A DNA stretch of 64,000 bases from an uncultured Chelatococcus sp. (GTDB lineage Bacteria; Pseudomonadota; Alphaproteobacteria; Rhizobiales; Beijerinckiaceae), in NCBI GenBank assembly GCA_937863995.1, contig CALMIK010000014.1, positions 1 to 64,000 on the forward strand, written 5' to 3'. Below are positions 23,441-32,180 of the stretch, piece after piece; position 1 is the first letter of the stretch, and each line of letters begins with the position of its first letter. Under the pieces are notes generated by a model. That model saw only the letters and a program-made list of their open reading frames with translations. It was not told where the DNA came from and searched no databases. A program made the position numbers and the translations under genes.

Positions 23441-24361
23441 TCAACCGCCCGCAGCCGCCGCCTTCGTGAACTTGCCTGGCGGCAGGCCGACATGGCGGCT
23501 GAAGGCCGTGCTGAAGGTGCTGGCGGAGCCATATCCGACCCTGCGCGCCACCTCATCCAGCGCGGTTCCGCCCCGGCGCAGCAGATCCTTCGCCACGGCT
23601 ATGCGCCAGGTTGCAACGTATTCCATGGGCCGGACGCCCACAGTGCGGGTGAACCGCTCGAAGAAGGCGGAGCGCGACATGCCCGCCGCCCGCGCCAGAT
23701 CGGGGATCGTCCACGGACGGACGATATCGCCGTGCAGGCCCCGCAGGGCGGCGGCAATGCGGGGATCGGCCAGCCCGCGCAACAGGCCCGGCCGGGTTGC
23801 GTTGTTCGGTGTGGCCCTCAACGCCTCGACCAGCAGGATCTCGACCAGCCGTTCGAGGATCAACTCGCGCCCCACGTCGTCGCGCCCGGCTTCGTCGCCC
23901 AGCATCCGCACCAGCTGCGTCAACCGCGAAACGCCTCGAATGTGGATCATACGCGGCAACAGCGACACCAGCAGCCCGGCGTCGGGCTCGTCGAAGTGAA
24001 ACCAGCCGCCGAACTGCCGCATATCGGGCGGGCCATCCTGCCGGCCATAGCGGACTTCGTGCGCGGGCGGCGTGGTCTGCGCGTCGATCCGCAACAGCGG
24101 CGCGGGGTCGAGGCTGGACATCGAAAACGTCGGCGTGGCGGGCAGGAGCACGAAGTCGCCTTCCTCGACAACGGTCGGTTCCTCGCCCTCGACAGTCAGG
24201 CGGCAGCGGCCCTCGATCATGGCCGCAAAGGCCGGCCGGCCGAAATCGACATACTGCACCGCCCAGCGGCCTGCCGCGCTGATCCCCTTCGAGAACACGG
24301 CTCGCGGACGTAAGAGCCCGATCACCTGAGCGAGCGGATCGGCGGCAAGAGTATCTGACAT
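23441..24361 (-). CDS. AraC-family regulator with cupin_6 sensor domain
   Basis: A 306-residue regulator. The N-terminal cupin_6/AraC-binding-like sensor (LRPRAVFSKGISAAGRWAVQY, FAAMIEGRCRLTVEGEEPTVVEEGDFVLLPATPTF) is joined to a C-terminal double helix-turn-helix (WTIPDLARAAGMSRSAFFERFTRTVGVRPMEYVATWRIAVAKDLL, ALDEVARRVGYGSASTFSTAFSRHVGLPPGKF). It is divergent from the SDR gene starting at 24460, with about 100 bases between them. That arrangement is typical of AraC regulators that control an adjacent oxidoreductase. The inducer is unknown. Confidence 0.9.
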   Translation of the reverse strand: MSDTLAADPLAQVIGLLRPRAVFSKGISAAGRWAVQYVDFGRPAFAAMIEGRCRLTVEGEEPTVVEEGDFVLLPATPTFSMSSLDPAPLLRIDAQTTPPAHEVRYGRQDGPPDMRQFGGWFHFDEPDAGLLVSLLPRMIHIRGVSRLTQLVRMLGDEAGRDDVGRELILERLVEILLVEALRATPNNATRPGLLRGLADPRIAAALRGLHGDIVRPWTIPDLARAAGMSRSAFFERFTRTVGVRPMEYVATWRIAVAKDLLRRGGTALDEVARRVGYGSASTFSTAFSRHVGLPPGKFTKAAAAGG

Positions 24362-24459
24362 TCAGGACTATCGCTCATTGAATACGGACTTGCGATTGAT
24401 GATCATCCCGATCATGCGCGCTACATCCTGTCTGTCAACCGTGAACGCAGGAGACCGCC

Positions 24460-25212
24460 ATGACCAACGCGACAATGAACACCGTCCTCATCACCGGCAC
24501 GTCGTCCGGCTACGGGCTGGAGACGGCCCGCTATTTCCACGCCCAAGGCTGGAACGTCATCGCCACCATGCGCACCCCGCGCGAAGGGCTGCTGCCGGAG
24601 GGAGTGCGCATTCTTGCCCTGGATGTTACCGACGCGGGCAGCATCAAGGCCGCCGTTGAGGCGGCCGGACCCGTCGACGTGCTGGTGAACAACGCAGGCA
24701 TCGGCCTTGTCGGCGCCTTCGAGGCCGCGCCGATGGACTATGTCCGCAAGCTCTTCGATACCAACACCTTCGGCACCATGGCAATGGCGCAGGCGGTGAT
24801 CCCGCAGATGCGGGAGCGCCGCTCGGGCGTCATCGTCAACGTCACCTCCAGCGTGACGCTGGCGCCCCTGCCGCTCGCCGCCGCCTACACCGCCAGCAAG
24901 CAGGCGGTCGAGGGTTTCACCGGGTCTCTGGCGCATGAGCTGGCGGTTTTCGGCGTGCGGGTGAAGCTCGTCGAGCCCGGCTACGCCCCGACCACCCGCT
25001 TCGCGCAGAACATCGACTTCCCCATCGAGGAGATGATCCCGCAAGCCTACACCGATTTTGCCCGGCCTATCTTCGCGGCCTTCGCCAATCCGCCGTTGAC
25101 CACCCGCGAGAGCGACGTGGCCGAGGCGATCTGGCTGGCGGCGAACGACACATCCGATCGCTTGCACTATCCCGCAGGTCCGGACGCCGTGGCGCTGGCA
25201 GAGGCGCGCTGA
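24460..25212 (+). CDS. Short-chain dehydrogenase/reductase (SDR)
   Basis: A 250-residue classical SDR: ITGTSSGYGLETARYF (cofactor loop), LVNNAGIGLVG, the catalytic Ser in NVTSSVT, and YTASKQAVEGF with the Tyr and Lys. The loop is followed by ATMRTP, with an Arg where NADP(H)-preferring members often have one; this is weak evidence for NADPH use. A GGAGACC ribosome-binding site precedes the ATG by about 4-6 bases. It is divergent from the AraC regulator and probably its target. Family members of this shape reduce quinones, aldehydes or ketones. Confidence 0.88.
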   Translation: MTNATMNTVLITGTSSGYGLETARYFHAQGWNVIATMRTPREGLLPEGVRILALDVTDAGSIKAAVEAAGPVDVLVNNAGIGLVGAFEAAPMDYVRKLFDTNTFGTMAMAQAVIPQMRERRSGVIVNVTSSVTLAPLPLAAAYTASKQAVEGFTGSLAHELAVFGVRVKLVEPGYAPTTRFAQNIDFPIEEMIPQAYTDFARPIFAAFANPPLTTRESDVAEAIWLAANDTSDRLHYPAGPDAVALAEAR

Positions 25213-25295
25213 ACCAGGGCAGCGCGGTTTGCCGTTATGACCGCGCGCGCTCTCGCACGCGCCAGAACATGCTTACGTTGAAAGCTAGAAACAAC

Positions 25296-26411
25296 TTAAG
25301 GCAGGCGCACCCAGTCAAGCCATCCGCCGGCCGGCGTGCTGCGATCGTAGTTAAGCCACGTGAAAGCCGGATGCTCTCCCGGCATCAACTGATCGATGAT
25401 TTCAGGCATGACGGCCATGCCGTTGGAACCGTTCGTCAGGACAACCACGGCTGTACGCTTGGCGGGAGATCCTGTTGCGAACGCTTTGACCCCCCCATTG
25501 TCGCCCCAGTGAAAAAACGTCTTCTGCGCGGGCTCCAGCCCCCAGCCCAGTCCCCATGAGACATGCTGATCGGCCTCTGCTCTATCGGAGCCCAGGCATT
25601 CGATACAACGCTGGAAAAGCCCGATCTGGGGATGGAGCCATTGCTTTGCGGTCGCCCGCTTGAGACCGGCCCCCGACAGAACGGCCTCCAGGAATCGCGC
25701 ATAGTCGGCCGCGGTCGTGTGCAGCGTATATGACGCCATCGGTGTGGCGGGCCGCGCTTTTGTCTGCGGCTTCAGCCCCTGATGGGGAACGGCGTGGTTC
25801 GTTTCAAAGTCCGCGCGCCAGACATAGCTGGAGTGCTTCATGCCGAGAGGACCGAAAATTCGGCGGGACATGGCGTCGTTCAGGCTCTCGCCGGTGGCGG
25901 CCACGACTGCACGTTGGAGCCAGAGAAAACCTTCTCCAGAATAGCTGAACCGGCTGCCGGGGACGAAGTTCGTCTTCAAAGGAGTGAACAGGCCGCCCAA
26001 ATTAGGCAGCCCGGAGGTATGGCTGAGAACGTCGCGCACCGTCACAAGAGCCGCGCGCGGATCGCCCTTCACATAATCCGGAGCATAGTCCGCGAGTTGC
26101 GTGTCCAACGACAGGACCCCGGAATCAACGAGCTGTAACACGAGGTACGCGAAAACCGGTTTCGACAGTGAGGCTGCCTCGAAGACCGTATTCTCGTCGA
26201 CGGGGACACCGGTTGACCTGTCGCGGACGCCAACGGCTCCAAGCCGGGCAATTTTGCCGCCCCGTATGACGGCATACGATAGGCCCGGAACGTTGCCTCG
26301 CTCAAGTATCTTGTCCAGTTCCGCCGCCTGGCTCGAGCCTGATAAAGCTATGCAAAGCAAAATAAAAGCGCCGAAGAATGATGCAAGAACCGAGCGCCGA
26401 GGATAAAGCAT
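25296..26411 (-). CDS. Secreted serine beta-lactamase/D-aminopeptidase-like hydrolase (S12 family)
   Basis: About 371 residues. A signal peptide (VLASFFGAFILLCIALSGSSQAAE) is followed by a beta-lactamase/transpeptidase-like fold. The nucleophile motif ASLSK matches SxxK (near VFEAASLSKPVFAYL), YSGEGF replaces the usual YxN, and HWGDNGG corresponds to the KTG-like triad region. LSHTSGLPN and GPLGMKHSSY are typical of this family of class C-like esterases, EstB-type hydrolases and D-aminopeptidases. The ATG at 26411 follows AAAGGTG and begins the signal peptide; 26453 is an in-frame alternative. It converges with the SDR gene and stands alone. True beta-lactam resistance is not implied. Confidence 0.85.
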   Translation of the reverse strand: MLYPRRSVLASFFGAFILLCIALSGSSQAAELDKILERGNVPGLSYAVIRGGKIARLGAVGVRDRSTGVPVDENTVFEAASLSKPVFAYLVLQLVDSGVLSLDTQLADYAPDYVKGDPRAALVTVRDVLSHTSGLPNLGGLFTPLKTNFVPGSRFSYSGEGFLWLQRAVVAATGESLNDAMSRRIFGPLGMKHSSYVWRADFETNHAVPHQGLKPQTKARPATPMASYTLHTTAADYARFLEAVLSGAGLKRATAKQWLHPQIGLFQRCIECLGSDRAEADQHVSWGLGWGLEPAQKTFFHWGDNGGVKAFATGSPAKRTAVVVLTNGSNGMAVMPEIIDQLMPGEHPAFTWLNYDRSTPAGGWLDWVRLP

Positions 26412-26617
26412 TCTCGAAAACACCTTTACAACATCTATCGTTTCAGCCGGCATGAACGACAATTCTCGACAATTGGCGCTCCCGGCCGCAATGGCCACGG
26501 TCGCTGGTCTGCGGTCGCCTTGACGGGCTGGTGAAACAGGGTGCGCATTGTTTACGGAACTGCGCAACCTATAGGGGCGGGCGTTGTTTCGCCACTATAT
26601 CCAACGCGCCTTTCACC

Positions 26618-28030
26618 TCATCCAACTGAAAACGGCATCGGCGCGGATGGGCCGGTCCCGATGGACCCATCAACGATCGTGACGAGATCGGTCGGCACCA
26701 CGATGGTCGCCACCAGCCCGCCCGTTTCGCCGTTGTGCAATTCCAGCGCGCAGCCGGCGCTGTCGAGGGCAAGTTCGACGATCGACAGGCCGAGACCGCT
26801 GCCGACCTGAGAACGATTGCGCCCCCGGAAGAAGCGTTCCTTGGCCCGGTGCAGCTCGTCTTCGGGAATGCCGGGCCCTTCGTCCGCGATGGCGATGACC
26901 GCGCCGCCGTCTCTCATGGAAAGGCCGCAGACGATGGTTCCGTGGGGCGGCGAATGGTTCGTGGCATTCTCCATCAGGTTTCGGGCGGCGAGCCGGAAAT
27001 GATCCGGGTCGACGGCGAGGCGCACGCCGTGCAGCGCGGGTGCGATCACGATCGACAGGGCCTTGCCGGAGATCGGCAATTCATCCTTGAGGGACGAGAG
27101 CAGGGCGCCCGGGTTGGTCGGGCCCGCCGTTCGCTGCTGCTCGCCGGCTTCGAGCGCGGCCATGTCGAGCAACTGACGCACCAGCCGGCCGGTACGGTCG
27201 ACGCCGATGGCGATCTGGCGCAAGGCCTGACCCCGGATCGCGGGATCGTCGCTTGCGAGCGCGACCTGCGCCTGCGTCTTGAGGCCGGCGAGGGGGGTGC
27301 GCAGCTCATGCGCTGCGAAGGCGCTGAAATTCCGCTCGCGTGCGCGAAGACCAGCGACACGGGCGAACAGGCCGTTGAGAGACTGCACGACGGGTTCGAT
27401 CTCCCTTGCGGTTTCCACGTCGTCGAGCGGGCTCAGGTCGGAGGCCGGGCGCGCGGCGAGGTTGCGGGCGATCCTGTCGAGCGGAGCAAGCCCTCGCCGG
27501 ACGCTGAGCCAGATGAGGATGGCCAGCGCCGGCAGAATGAGCAGCGCGGGGAAAAGCAGGCCGCGAATGACGTCATTCACCAGCCGGTCGCGGATTTTCA
27601 GGTTGTCGCCCACCAGCACGCGCACGCCGAGCGCGGCGTTCTCGATGGCGAAGACGCGCCATGTCTCGCCGTCGATAACGGTTTCGGAAATCCCGTCGGC
27701 GTGTTCGGAGAGCTTCTTCTCGGGGGCGCCCTCAGAGCGCCCGATCAGCCCGCCCTGAAGGGACCAGATCTGGCACGAGAGTTGACGATCGTATGCGCCC
27801 GGCGCCCCGACGGGCAGCGGCTTCCGCAATGCCAGCGCCTGCGCGGTGTCGATATCCTGGCTCACCACCAGCGAATTGACCATGCGTCCGGCTTCCATGA
27901 GGCGGGCGTCGAGCACGCGCTCGACCTCGGCGCGCGTGCTCAGGAAAATCCACGCCACGGCCAGCAGCCATACAACACCAGTGGTGATGACGAGGACGAC
28001 GAAAAGGCGCGTGCTGATGGAGCGCATCAC
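26618..28030 (-). CDS. Sensor histidine kinase (QseC/PmrB-like)
   Basis: A 470-residue membrane kinase. An N-terminal helix (LFVVLVITTGVVWLLAVAWIFL), a periplasmic sensor of about 130 residues, and a second helix (LLFPALLILPALAILIWLSV) are followed by HAMP-like linker, the phosphoacceptor H-box (FSAFAAHELRTPLAGL), N-box (NLMENATNHS), and G-boxes (IADEGPGIPED, GSGLGLSIVELAL). This is the layout of the QseC/PmrB (two-component sensor N) class. It overlaps the response-regulator gene by 4 bases and is co-transcribed with it. The C-terminus carries about 25 extra residues with no known role. Confidence 0.93.
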   Translation of the reverse strand: MMRSISTRLFVVLVITTGVVWLLAVAWIFLSTRAEVERVLDARLMEAGRMVNSLVVSQDIDTAQALALRKPLPVGAPGAYDRQLSCQIWSLQGGLIGRSEGAPEKKLSEHADGISETVIDGETWRVFAIENAALGVRVLVGDNLKIRDRLVNDVIRGLLFPALLILPALAILIWLSVRRGLAPLDRIARNLAARPASDLSPLDDVETAREIEPVVQSLNGLFARVAGLRARERNFSAFAAHELRTPLAGLKTQAQVALASDDPAIRGQALRQIAIGVDRTGRLVRQLLDMAALEAGEQQRTAGPTNPGALLSSLKDELPISGKALSIVIAPALHGVRLAVDPDHFRLAARNLMENATNHSPPHGTIVCGLSMRDGGAVIAIADEGPGIPEDELHRAKERFFRGRNRSQVGSGLGLSIVELALDSAGCALELHNGETGGLVATIVVPTDLVTIVDGSIGTGPSAPMPFSVG

Positions 28031-28689
28031 GTTTCGTCTCCCAGCCGGTAGCCGATGCCGCGGATGGTCTGGATCACGCCCGCGCCGACCTTGCTGCGCA
28101 GGTGGTGAATGTGAACCTCAACCGCGTTGCTCTCGATCTCCTCCTGCCAACCATAGAGTTTGTCCTCCAGTTGCGTCTTGGAGAGAACGGCGCCGGGGTG
28201 GATCATCAACGCGCGCAGGATCGAGAACTCCCGCCGCGAGAGGCGGAGGGGAGCGCCGTCTTTGGCGACGGTCCGGGACGAGGGGTCGAGCGTCAGCCCG
28301 CGCCATTCGAGGATGGCGCGCGAGCGGCCTTCCGCACGGCGGATCAGCGCGCGCAGCCTCGCCGCCACTTCATCGAGATCGAAGGGCTTGCCGAGATAGT
28401 CGTCCGCGCCGTTGTCGAGTCCGGCGATGCGGTCGGCGATGCCGTCACGCGCGGTGAGCAGCAGCACGGGCGTGTCGTCCCGGCGCTCCCGCAGCGTTTT
28501 CAGGATATCGAGACCCGAACCGTCCGGCAGCATGAGATCGAGAACGAGCGCGTCGAAACCGTGGCTCAGGAGGGCGGCGTCGGCCTCCTCGCAGCGTTCC
28601 ACCGCGTCGGCGGTGAAGCCGGCGAGCGACAGACCAACCTTCAGCCCGTCCCTGAGCAGGGCATCATCCTCGACGATCAGTATCCGCAT
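28027..28689 (-). CDS. OmpR/PhoB-family response regulator (QseB/PmrA-like)
   Basis: A 220-residue regulator starting MRILIVEDDALLRDG. The receiver domain has the acidic pair EDD, the phosphoacceptor Asp in VLDLMLPDGSG, the Thr in LLLTARD and the Lys in LGKPFDLDE. The winged-helix effector contains LSRREFSILRALMIHPGAVLSKTQLEDKLYGW and VEVHIHHLRSKVGAGVIQTIRGIGYRL, which are signatures of the QseB/PmrA/BasR branch. The ATG at 28689 follows GGAGG; a TTG five codons earlier is less likely. Two direct-repeat boxes of the PmrA type lie in the divergent region upstream, so autoregulation and control of the DsbA-DsbD genes are likely. Confidence 0.93.
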   Translation of the reverse strand: MRILIVEDDALLRDGLKVGLSLAGFTADAVERCEEADAALLSHGFDALVLDLMLPDGSGLDILKTLRERRDDTPVLLLTARDGIADRIAGLDNGADDYLGKPFDLDEVAARLRALIRRAEGRSRAILEWRGLTLDPSSRTVAKDGAPLRLSRREFSILRALMIHPGAVLSKTQLEDKLYGWQEEIESNAVEVHIHHLRSKVGAGVIQTIRGIGYRLGDET

Positions 28690-28722
28690 CGCGCCTCCGG
28701 GCAAAATCCATTCAACCTGTTT

Positions 28723-28739
28723 CTTAAGGTTTTCTTAAT
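28723..28739. promoter_or_regulatory. PmrA/QseB-type response-regulator box
   Basis: CTTAAG-N5-CTTAAT, a direct hexamer repeat with the 5-base spacing known for PmrA/QseB-type boxes. It lies about 34 bases upstream of the response-regulator start, so autoregulation is expected. Confidence 0.6.
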
Positions 28740-28764
28740 GCAGGGGCCTGCGGCGAAATCGGCC

Positions 28765-28800
28765 CATGGATCGGCGCATGGATCGGCTCATGGATCGCCC
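28765..28800. repeat. Three 12-bp imperfect tandem repeats
   Basis: The unit CATGGATCGGCG recurs three times in tandem (second copy ends GGCT, third GCCC), with a fainter fourth at 28801-28811 (CGTGCATCGGA). It sits between the two response-regulator boxes and could set their spacing or form an extra binding platform. Confidence 0.6.
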
Positions 28801-28823
28801 CGTGCATCGGACAGCTTGCCCAC

Positions 28824-28840
28824 GTTAAGCCAGCCTTAAG
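28824..28840. promoter_or_regulatory. PmrA/QseB-type response-regulator box
   Basis: GTTAAG-N5-CTTAAG, the same hexamer repeat and spacing as the box at 28723-28739. It lies 73 bases upstream of the DsbA-like gene on the plus strand, which suggests the two-component system controls the Dsb operon. Confidence 0.6.
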
Positions 28841-28912
28841 GTAGCGGGCGCGGGTATCGCCTTCGGGCAGGGCAGCCACCCTGTCCGGCCCACGATGGAC
28901 AAGGAGATATCC

Positions 28913-29551
28913 ATGCCAGCTCTCACGCGACGCGGCGCCATGACCGCTCTGGGAAGCGCGATCCTCGCGGTGCCTCTCACGCATCGCGCCGCCCTCGCGC
29001 AGCACGACGATACATCGCGGGAAATGATTCTCAACGATCCCGCAGTGCCGGTTGCCGGAAATCCGCGCGGCGATGTGACCATCGTCGCCTTCCTCGACTA
29101 CAACTGCCCATACTGCAAGAAGGCCGTGCCCGACCTCGACCGTATCGTCAAAGAGGACGGCAAGATCCGCCTCGTCTACAAGGATTGGCCCGTCATCCGG
29201 CCGACCTCGATCGACGGCGCGACCATGGCGCTCGCCGCCAAATATCAGGGCAAGTACGTCGTCGCGCATCATGCCTTGATGGGCATTCCGGGCGCAGGCG
29301 TTCCCCGGGAAAAGATGCGGCAGGGCCTTCAGGCCGCCGGCATCGACATGGCCCGCCTCGATGCCGACATGCAGGCGAAGTCGACGGAAATCTACGCCAT
29401 CATCAAGCGGAACATGGCGCAGGCCGATGCGATCGGCTTTTCCGGCACGCCTGCCTATCTCGTCGGCCCGTTTCAGACATCGGTGCTCGACTACCAGGGC
29501 TTCAGGCAGGTCGTGGCGGACGCGCGCAAGCGGCAGGCGCAGGGGCAATGA
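28913..29551 (+). CDS. DsbA/ScsC-like periplasmic thiol-disulfide oxidoreductase
   Basis: A 212-residue exported protein: signal sequence (TRRGAMTALGSAILAVPLTHRAALA), then a DsbA-type thioredoxin fold with active site CPYC in VAFLDYNCPYCKKAVPDLD and the cis-Pro loop in GFSGTPAYLVG. The closest layout is the DsbA/DsbG/ScsC group (Com1-like). The ATG at 28913 follows AAGGAGATAT at a good distance. It overlaps the DsbD gene by 4 bases. The pair could form a reductive isomerase system or a copper/oxidative-stress thiol repair system like Scs. A PmrA-type box lies upstream. Confidence 0.9.
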   Translation: MPALTRRGAMTALGSAILAVPLTHRAALAQHDDTSREMILNDPAVPVAGNPRGDVTIVAFLDYNCPYCKKAVPDLDRIVKEDGKIRLVYKDWPVIRPTSIDGATMALAAKYQGKYVVAHHALMGIPGAGVPREKMRQGLQAAGIDMARLDADMQAKSTEIYAIIKRNMAQADAIGFSGTPAYLVGPFQTSVLDYQGFRQVVADARKRQAQGQ

Positions 29552-31434
29552 AGCAGCGGGAGCGCGCGTTGTCCGTGAGAGCTGTCCGGTCCGTTCTCGT
29601 TGCCGTTCTGATGAGCGCCCTCGCTGCGTTAGCCGCGATGCCCGCATTTGGGCAGATCGCATCGAGCAGGGCGAAGCCTCTTGCTATCGATCGGGCTTTT
29701 CAGCTTTCCGCCGCGCGGCAGGAAGACGGAAGCATCCGGCTGCAGTGGACGATCGCGCCGGGTTATTATCTCTATGAGGACAAATTCGGTTTCAGCCGAG
29801 GCGGGGCCGATCTCGCCGCGCCCGAGCTTCAGGGCAACGGCCAGCGCAAGGACGACCCGACGTTCGGCGAGTCCATCGTCTTCCACGATCACGTCGCCGC
29901 CGCGATTCCCCTCGATACTTCAGCGTCCGGTCCACTCGAAGTTCGCTATCAGGGATGTCAGGACAACGGCATCTGCTATCCGCCGCTCATCCGGCATGTC
30001 GATGCGACGACGCTTGCCGTGACCGACCCGGGCGGTGGCGCACTTCAGATCCGCGCGCCGGCGGCGCTCGCGAGCGAATGGACTGCGCCGCCTTCGGCCG
30101 CTCCATCAGGCGGGATCGCCATCGACGCCGGTAGCGGCGGCATGATCGGCTCGCTGTTGCAAGACGGTGGCGTCCTCACGGTGCTGGGGAGCTTCCTGCT
30201 GTTCGGTGTGCTGCTGGCCTTCACGCCTTGCGTGTTTCCGATGTACCCGATCCTTGCCGGCGCCATCGCGCGTCAGGGCGAAACGGTGACGGCGCTCAGG
30301 GGGTTCACGCTGTCGCTGTCCTACGTCCTCGCGATGGCCAGCGCATTCGGTGCCCTCGGCGTTGCCGCCGCCTGGTCCGGCCAGAATCTTCAGATGGCGC
30401 TTCAGTCTCCGCTCGCCATAGGCGCCGTCTCCGGCCTCTTCGTCGTGCTGGCCCTGTCCATGTTCGGCCTGTTCGAGCTGCAACTGCCCGGGGCCTGGGT
30501 CAACGCGATCGGCCGGCTGGGACAGGGAAATCGCGGCTCCCTGGCCTCGGCTGCGCTGCTCGGCTTTACCTCGGCGCTCATCGTCGGGCCGTGCGTCACC
30601 GCGCCGCTTGCCGGGGCGCTGATCTATATCGCGCAGACCGGCGACGTTGCGCTCGGCGCGGCAGCGCTCTTCGCGCTCGGTCTCGGCAAGGGCATCCCGC
30701 TGATCGCCTTCGGCACGCTTGGCCCCAAGGCTATGCCCAGGGCCGGGGCGTGGATGGCGGCGGTGCGGCAGGCATTCGGCTTCGTGTTCGTCGCAACGGC
30801 TATCTGGATGGTCTCGCGCCTCATTCCCGCCGAGGCCGGCCTTGCGCTTTGGGCGCTGTTCGCCATTGGCCTCGCGGTCTGGCTCGGCGCTTTCGATCCG
30901 CTCGGCCCCGACGCCTCCGGGCGGCGGCGGGTGGCCAAGGCCGCCGGCCTCGCTTCGGCGCTCTACGGCGTCATTCTGGCGGCGGGAGCCGCGAGCGGCG
31001 CCGGTGATCCCTTCCGCCCGCTGGAGAACCTCGTCGCGCAGCGTGGCGGCGGGGGTGCGGCGCAGGAGGCGCCGGTTTTCCGAACGGTCGGCACGCCGGC
31101 CGAGCTTGAAACGGCAATCGCGTCGCGCAACGGCAAGCCGAGCCTTCTCTACGTCACCGCCGACTGGTGCGTCACCTGCACGCTTATCGACCGGAGCATC
31201 CTTTCCGACCCTGCCGTCCGGGCCGATCTCGCCCGCTTCAACCTCGTCAAGCTCGACGTCAGCGACAACTCGGCCGGGCAGCGGCAGGTCATGCAGAGCC
31301 TTCAAATCGTCGGACCGCCAACGATGATTTTCGTCGATCCGGAGGGGAGGGAGGCTGCGGGAACGCGCCTCGTCGGCGAGGTCACCGGCACGGCCTTGCA
31401 GGCTTCCGCCAACCGGACCGGTGCAATCCGATGA
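29548..31434 (+). CDS. dsbD: Thiol:disulfide interchange protein DsbD
   Basis: A 628-residue DsbD with all three parts. The periplasmic alpha domain has the paired cysteines in YQGCQDNGICYPPL. The eight-helix membrane domain has a Cys in FTPCVFPMYPILAG and in IVGPCVTAPLAGAL. The C-terminal thioredoxin-like gamma domain has the motif DWCVTC and cis-Pro region IVGPPTMIF. It passes electrons from cytoplasmic thioredoxin to periplasmic partners, here presumably the DsbA-like protein encoded immediately upstream with a 4-base overlap. A 26-codon frame at 31431-31511 overlaps its stop and may be chance. Confidence 0.94.
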   Translation: MKQRERALSVRAVRSVLVAVLMSALAALAAMPAFGQIASSRAKPLAIDRAFQLSAARQEDGSIRLQWTIAPGYYLYEDKFGFSRGGADLAAPELQGNGQRKDDPTFGESIVFHDHVAAAIPLDTSASGPLEVRYQGCQDNGICYPPLIRHVDATTLAVTDPGGGALQIRAPAALASEWTAPPSAAPSGGIAIDAGSGGMIGSLLQDGGVLTVLGSFLLFGVLLAFTPCVFPMYPILAGAIARQGETVTALRGFTLSLSYVLAMASAFGALGVAAAWSGQNLQMALQSPLAIGAVSGLFVVLALSMFGLFELQLPGAWVNAIGRLGQGNRGSLASAALLGFTSALIVGPCVTAPLAGALIYIAQTGDVALGAAALFALGLGKGIPLIAFGTLGPKAMPRAGAWMAAVRQAFGFVFVATAIWMVSRLIPAEAGLALWALFAIGLAVWLGAFDPLGPDASGRRRVAKAAGLASALYGVILAAGAASGAGDPFRPLENLVAQRGGGGAAQEAPVFRTVGTPAELETAIASRNGKPSLLYVTADWCVTCTLIDRSILSDPAVRADLARFNLVKLDVSDNSAGQRQVMQSLQIVGPPTMIFVDPEGREAAGTRLVGEVTGTALQASANRTGAIR

Positions 31435-31517
31435 GCGCGGCACGCCTGCCTCTCCATCCCGAACCCGAACTCTCCGCCCTTCATGACCTGAGCGCGGACA
31501 ACGATGCGTGAACCCCG

Positions 31518-32180
31518 ATGAGCTTTTCCCTGCAGAGCAGAGCGTTTTCCATCCTCCTGATCGGTCTCGCCGCGACCGGCTGCACGGCGACGACAACGCC
31601 GCCCGATGGCCTTACCAGGCCCGCCGCGCAACAACTGCCCGTGTCGGCTGCAAGCTATGCCGCGCAAACGGACAGCAGCTTCCCCATCCCGGCCGTCGAC
31701 ACCGCCAGCGTCAACCCGGAGAACCTGCGGCAGCAGGTGAACTATCGCACGCCTCATCCGCCGGGCACGATCGTGGTCGATACCGAGAACCGCTTCGTCT
31801 ATCTCGTTCAGGAGGACGAAAAGGCCATGCGCTATGGCGTCGGCGTTGGCCGCGAGGGACTCGAATTCACCGGCGCAGCCAGCGTCGGCCTCAAGCGCGA
31901 ATGGCCGCACTGGACGCCCACACCCAATATGATCGCCCGCCAACCCGACCGATATGCGCAATGGGCGGGCGGCATGAAGGGCGGACCGGACAACCCGCTC
32001 GGCGCGCGCGCCCTCTACCTCTACAAGGACGGCAGGGATACACTGTTTCGCATCCACGGAACCAATGAGCCGCACACCATCGGCCAGGCTGTCTCGTCCG
32101 GCTGTATCCGCATGATGAACCAGGACATTATCGATCTCTATCGCCGGGTGCCGGCAGGGTCGAAAGTCGTCGTGATCTGA
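31518..32180 (+). CDS. L,D-transpeptidase (YkuD domain) lipoprotein
   Basis: A 220-residue lipoprotein precursor with lipobox LAATGC and a complete YkuD domain: GTIVVDTENRFVYLVQEDEKAMRYGVGVGREG, WPHWTPTPNMIARQP, NPLGARALYLYKDG, and the catalytic FRIHGTNEPHTIG with SSGCIRMMNQDIIDLY (His, Cys and Arg all present). It would form 3-3 cross-links or anchor outer-membrane lipoproteins to peptidoglycan from the periplasm, using Cys as nucleophile. It follows the Dsb genes by 83 bases; L,D-transpeptidase activity depends on a reduced Cys, so supply of reductant by DsbD is a sensible link. The 22597-23307 paralogue lacks the His and Arg. Confidence 0.92.
   Translation: MSFSLQSRAFSILLIGLAATGCTATTTPPDGLTRPAAQQLPVSAASYAAQTDSSFPIPAVDTASVNPENLRQQVNYRTPHPPGTIVVDTENRFVYLVQEDEKAMRYGVGVGREGLEFTGAASVGLKREWPHWTPTPNMIARQPDRYAQWAGGMKGGPDNPLGARALYLYKDGRDTLFRIHGTNEPHTIGQAVSSGCIRMMNQDIIDLYRRVPAGSKVVVI

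Noticed and set aside
25296..26411. Antibiotic-resistance beta-lactamase
   Set aside because: The family is mostly esterases and peptidases; YSGEG replaces YxN and there is no ampR-type neighbour.
31431..31511. 26-codon frame overlapping the dsbD stop by ATGA
   Set aside because: There is no family likeness or ribosome-binding site of its own, and such short overlaps arise by chance in GC-rich DNA.
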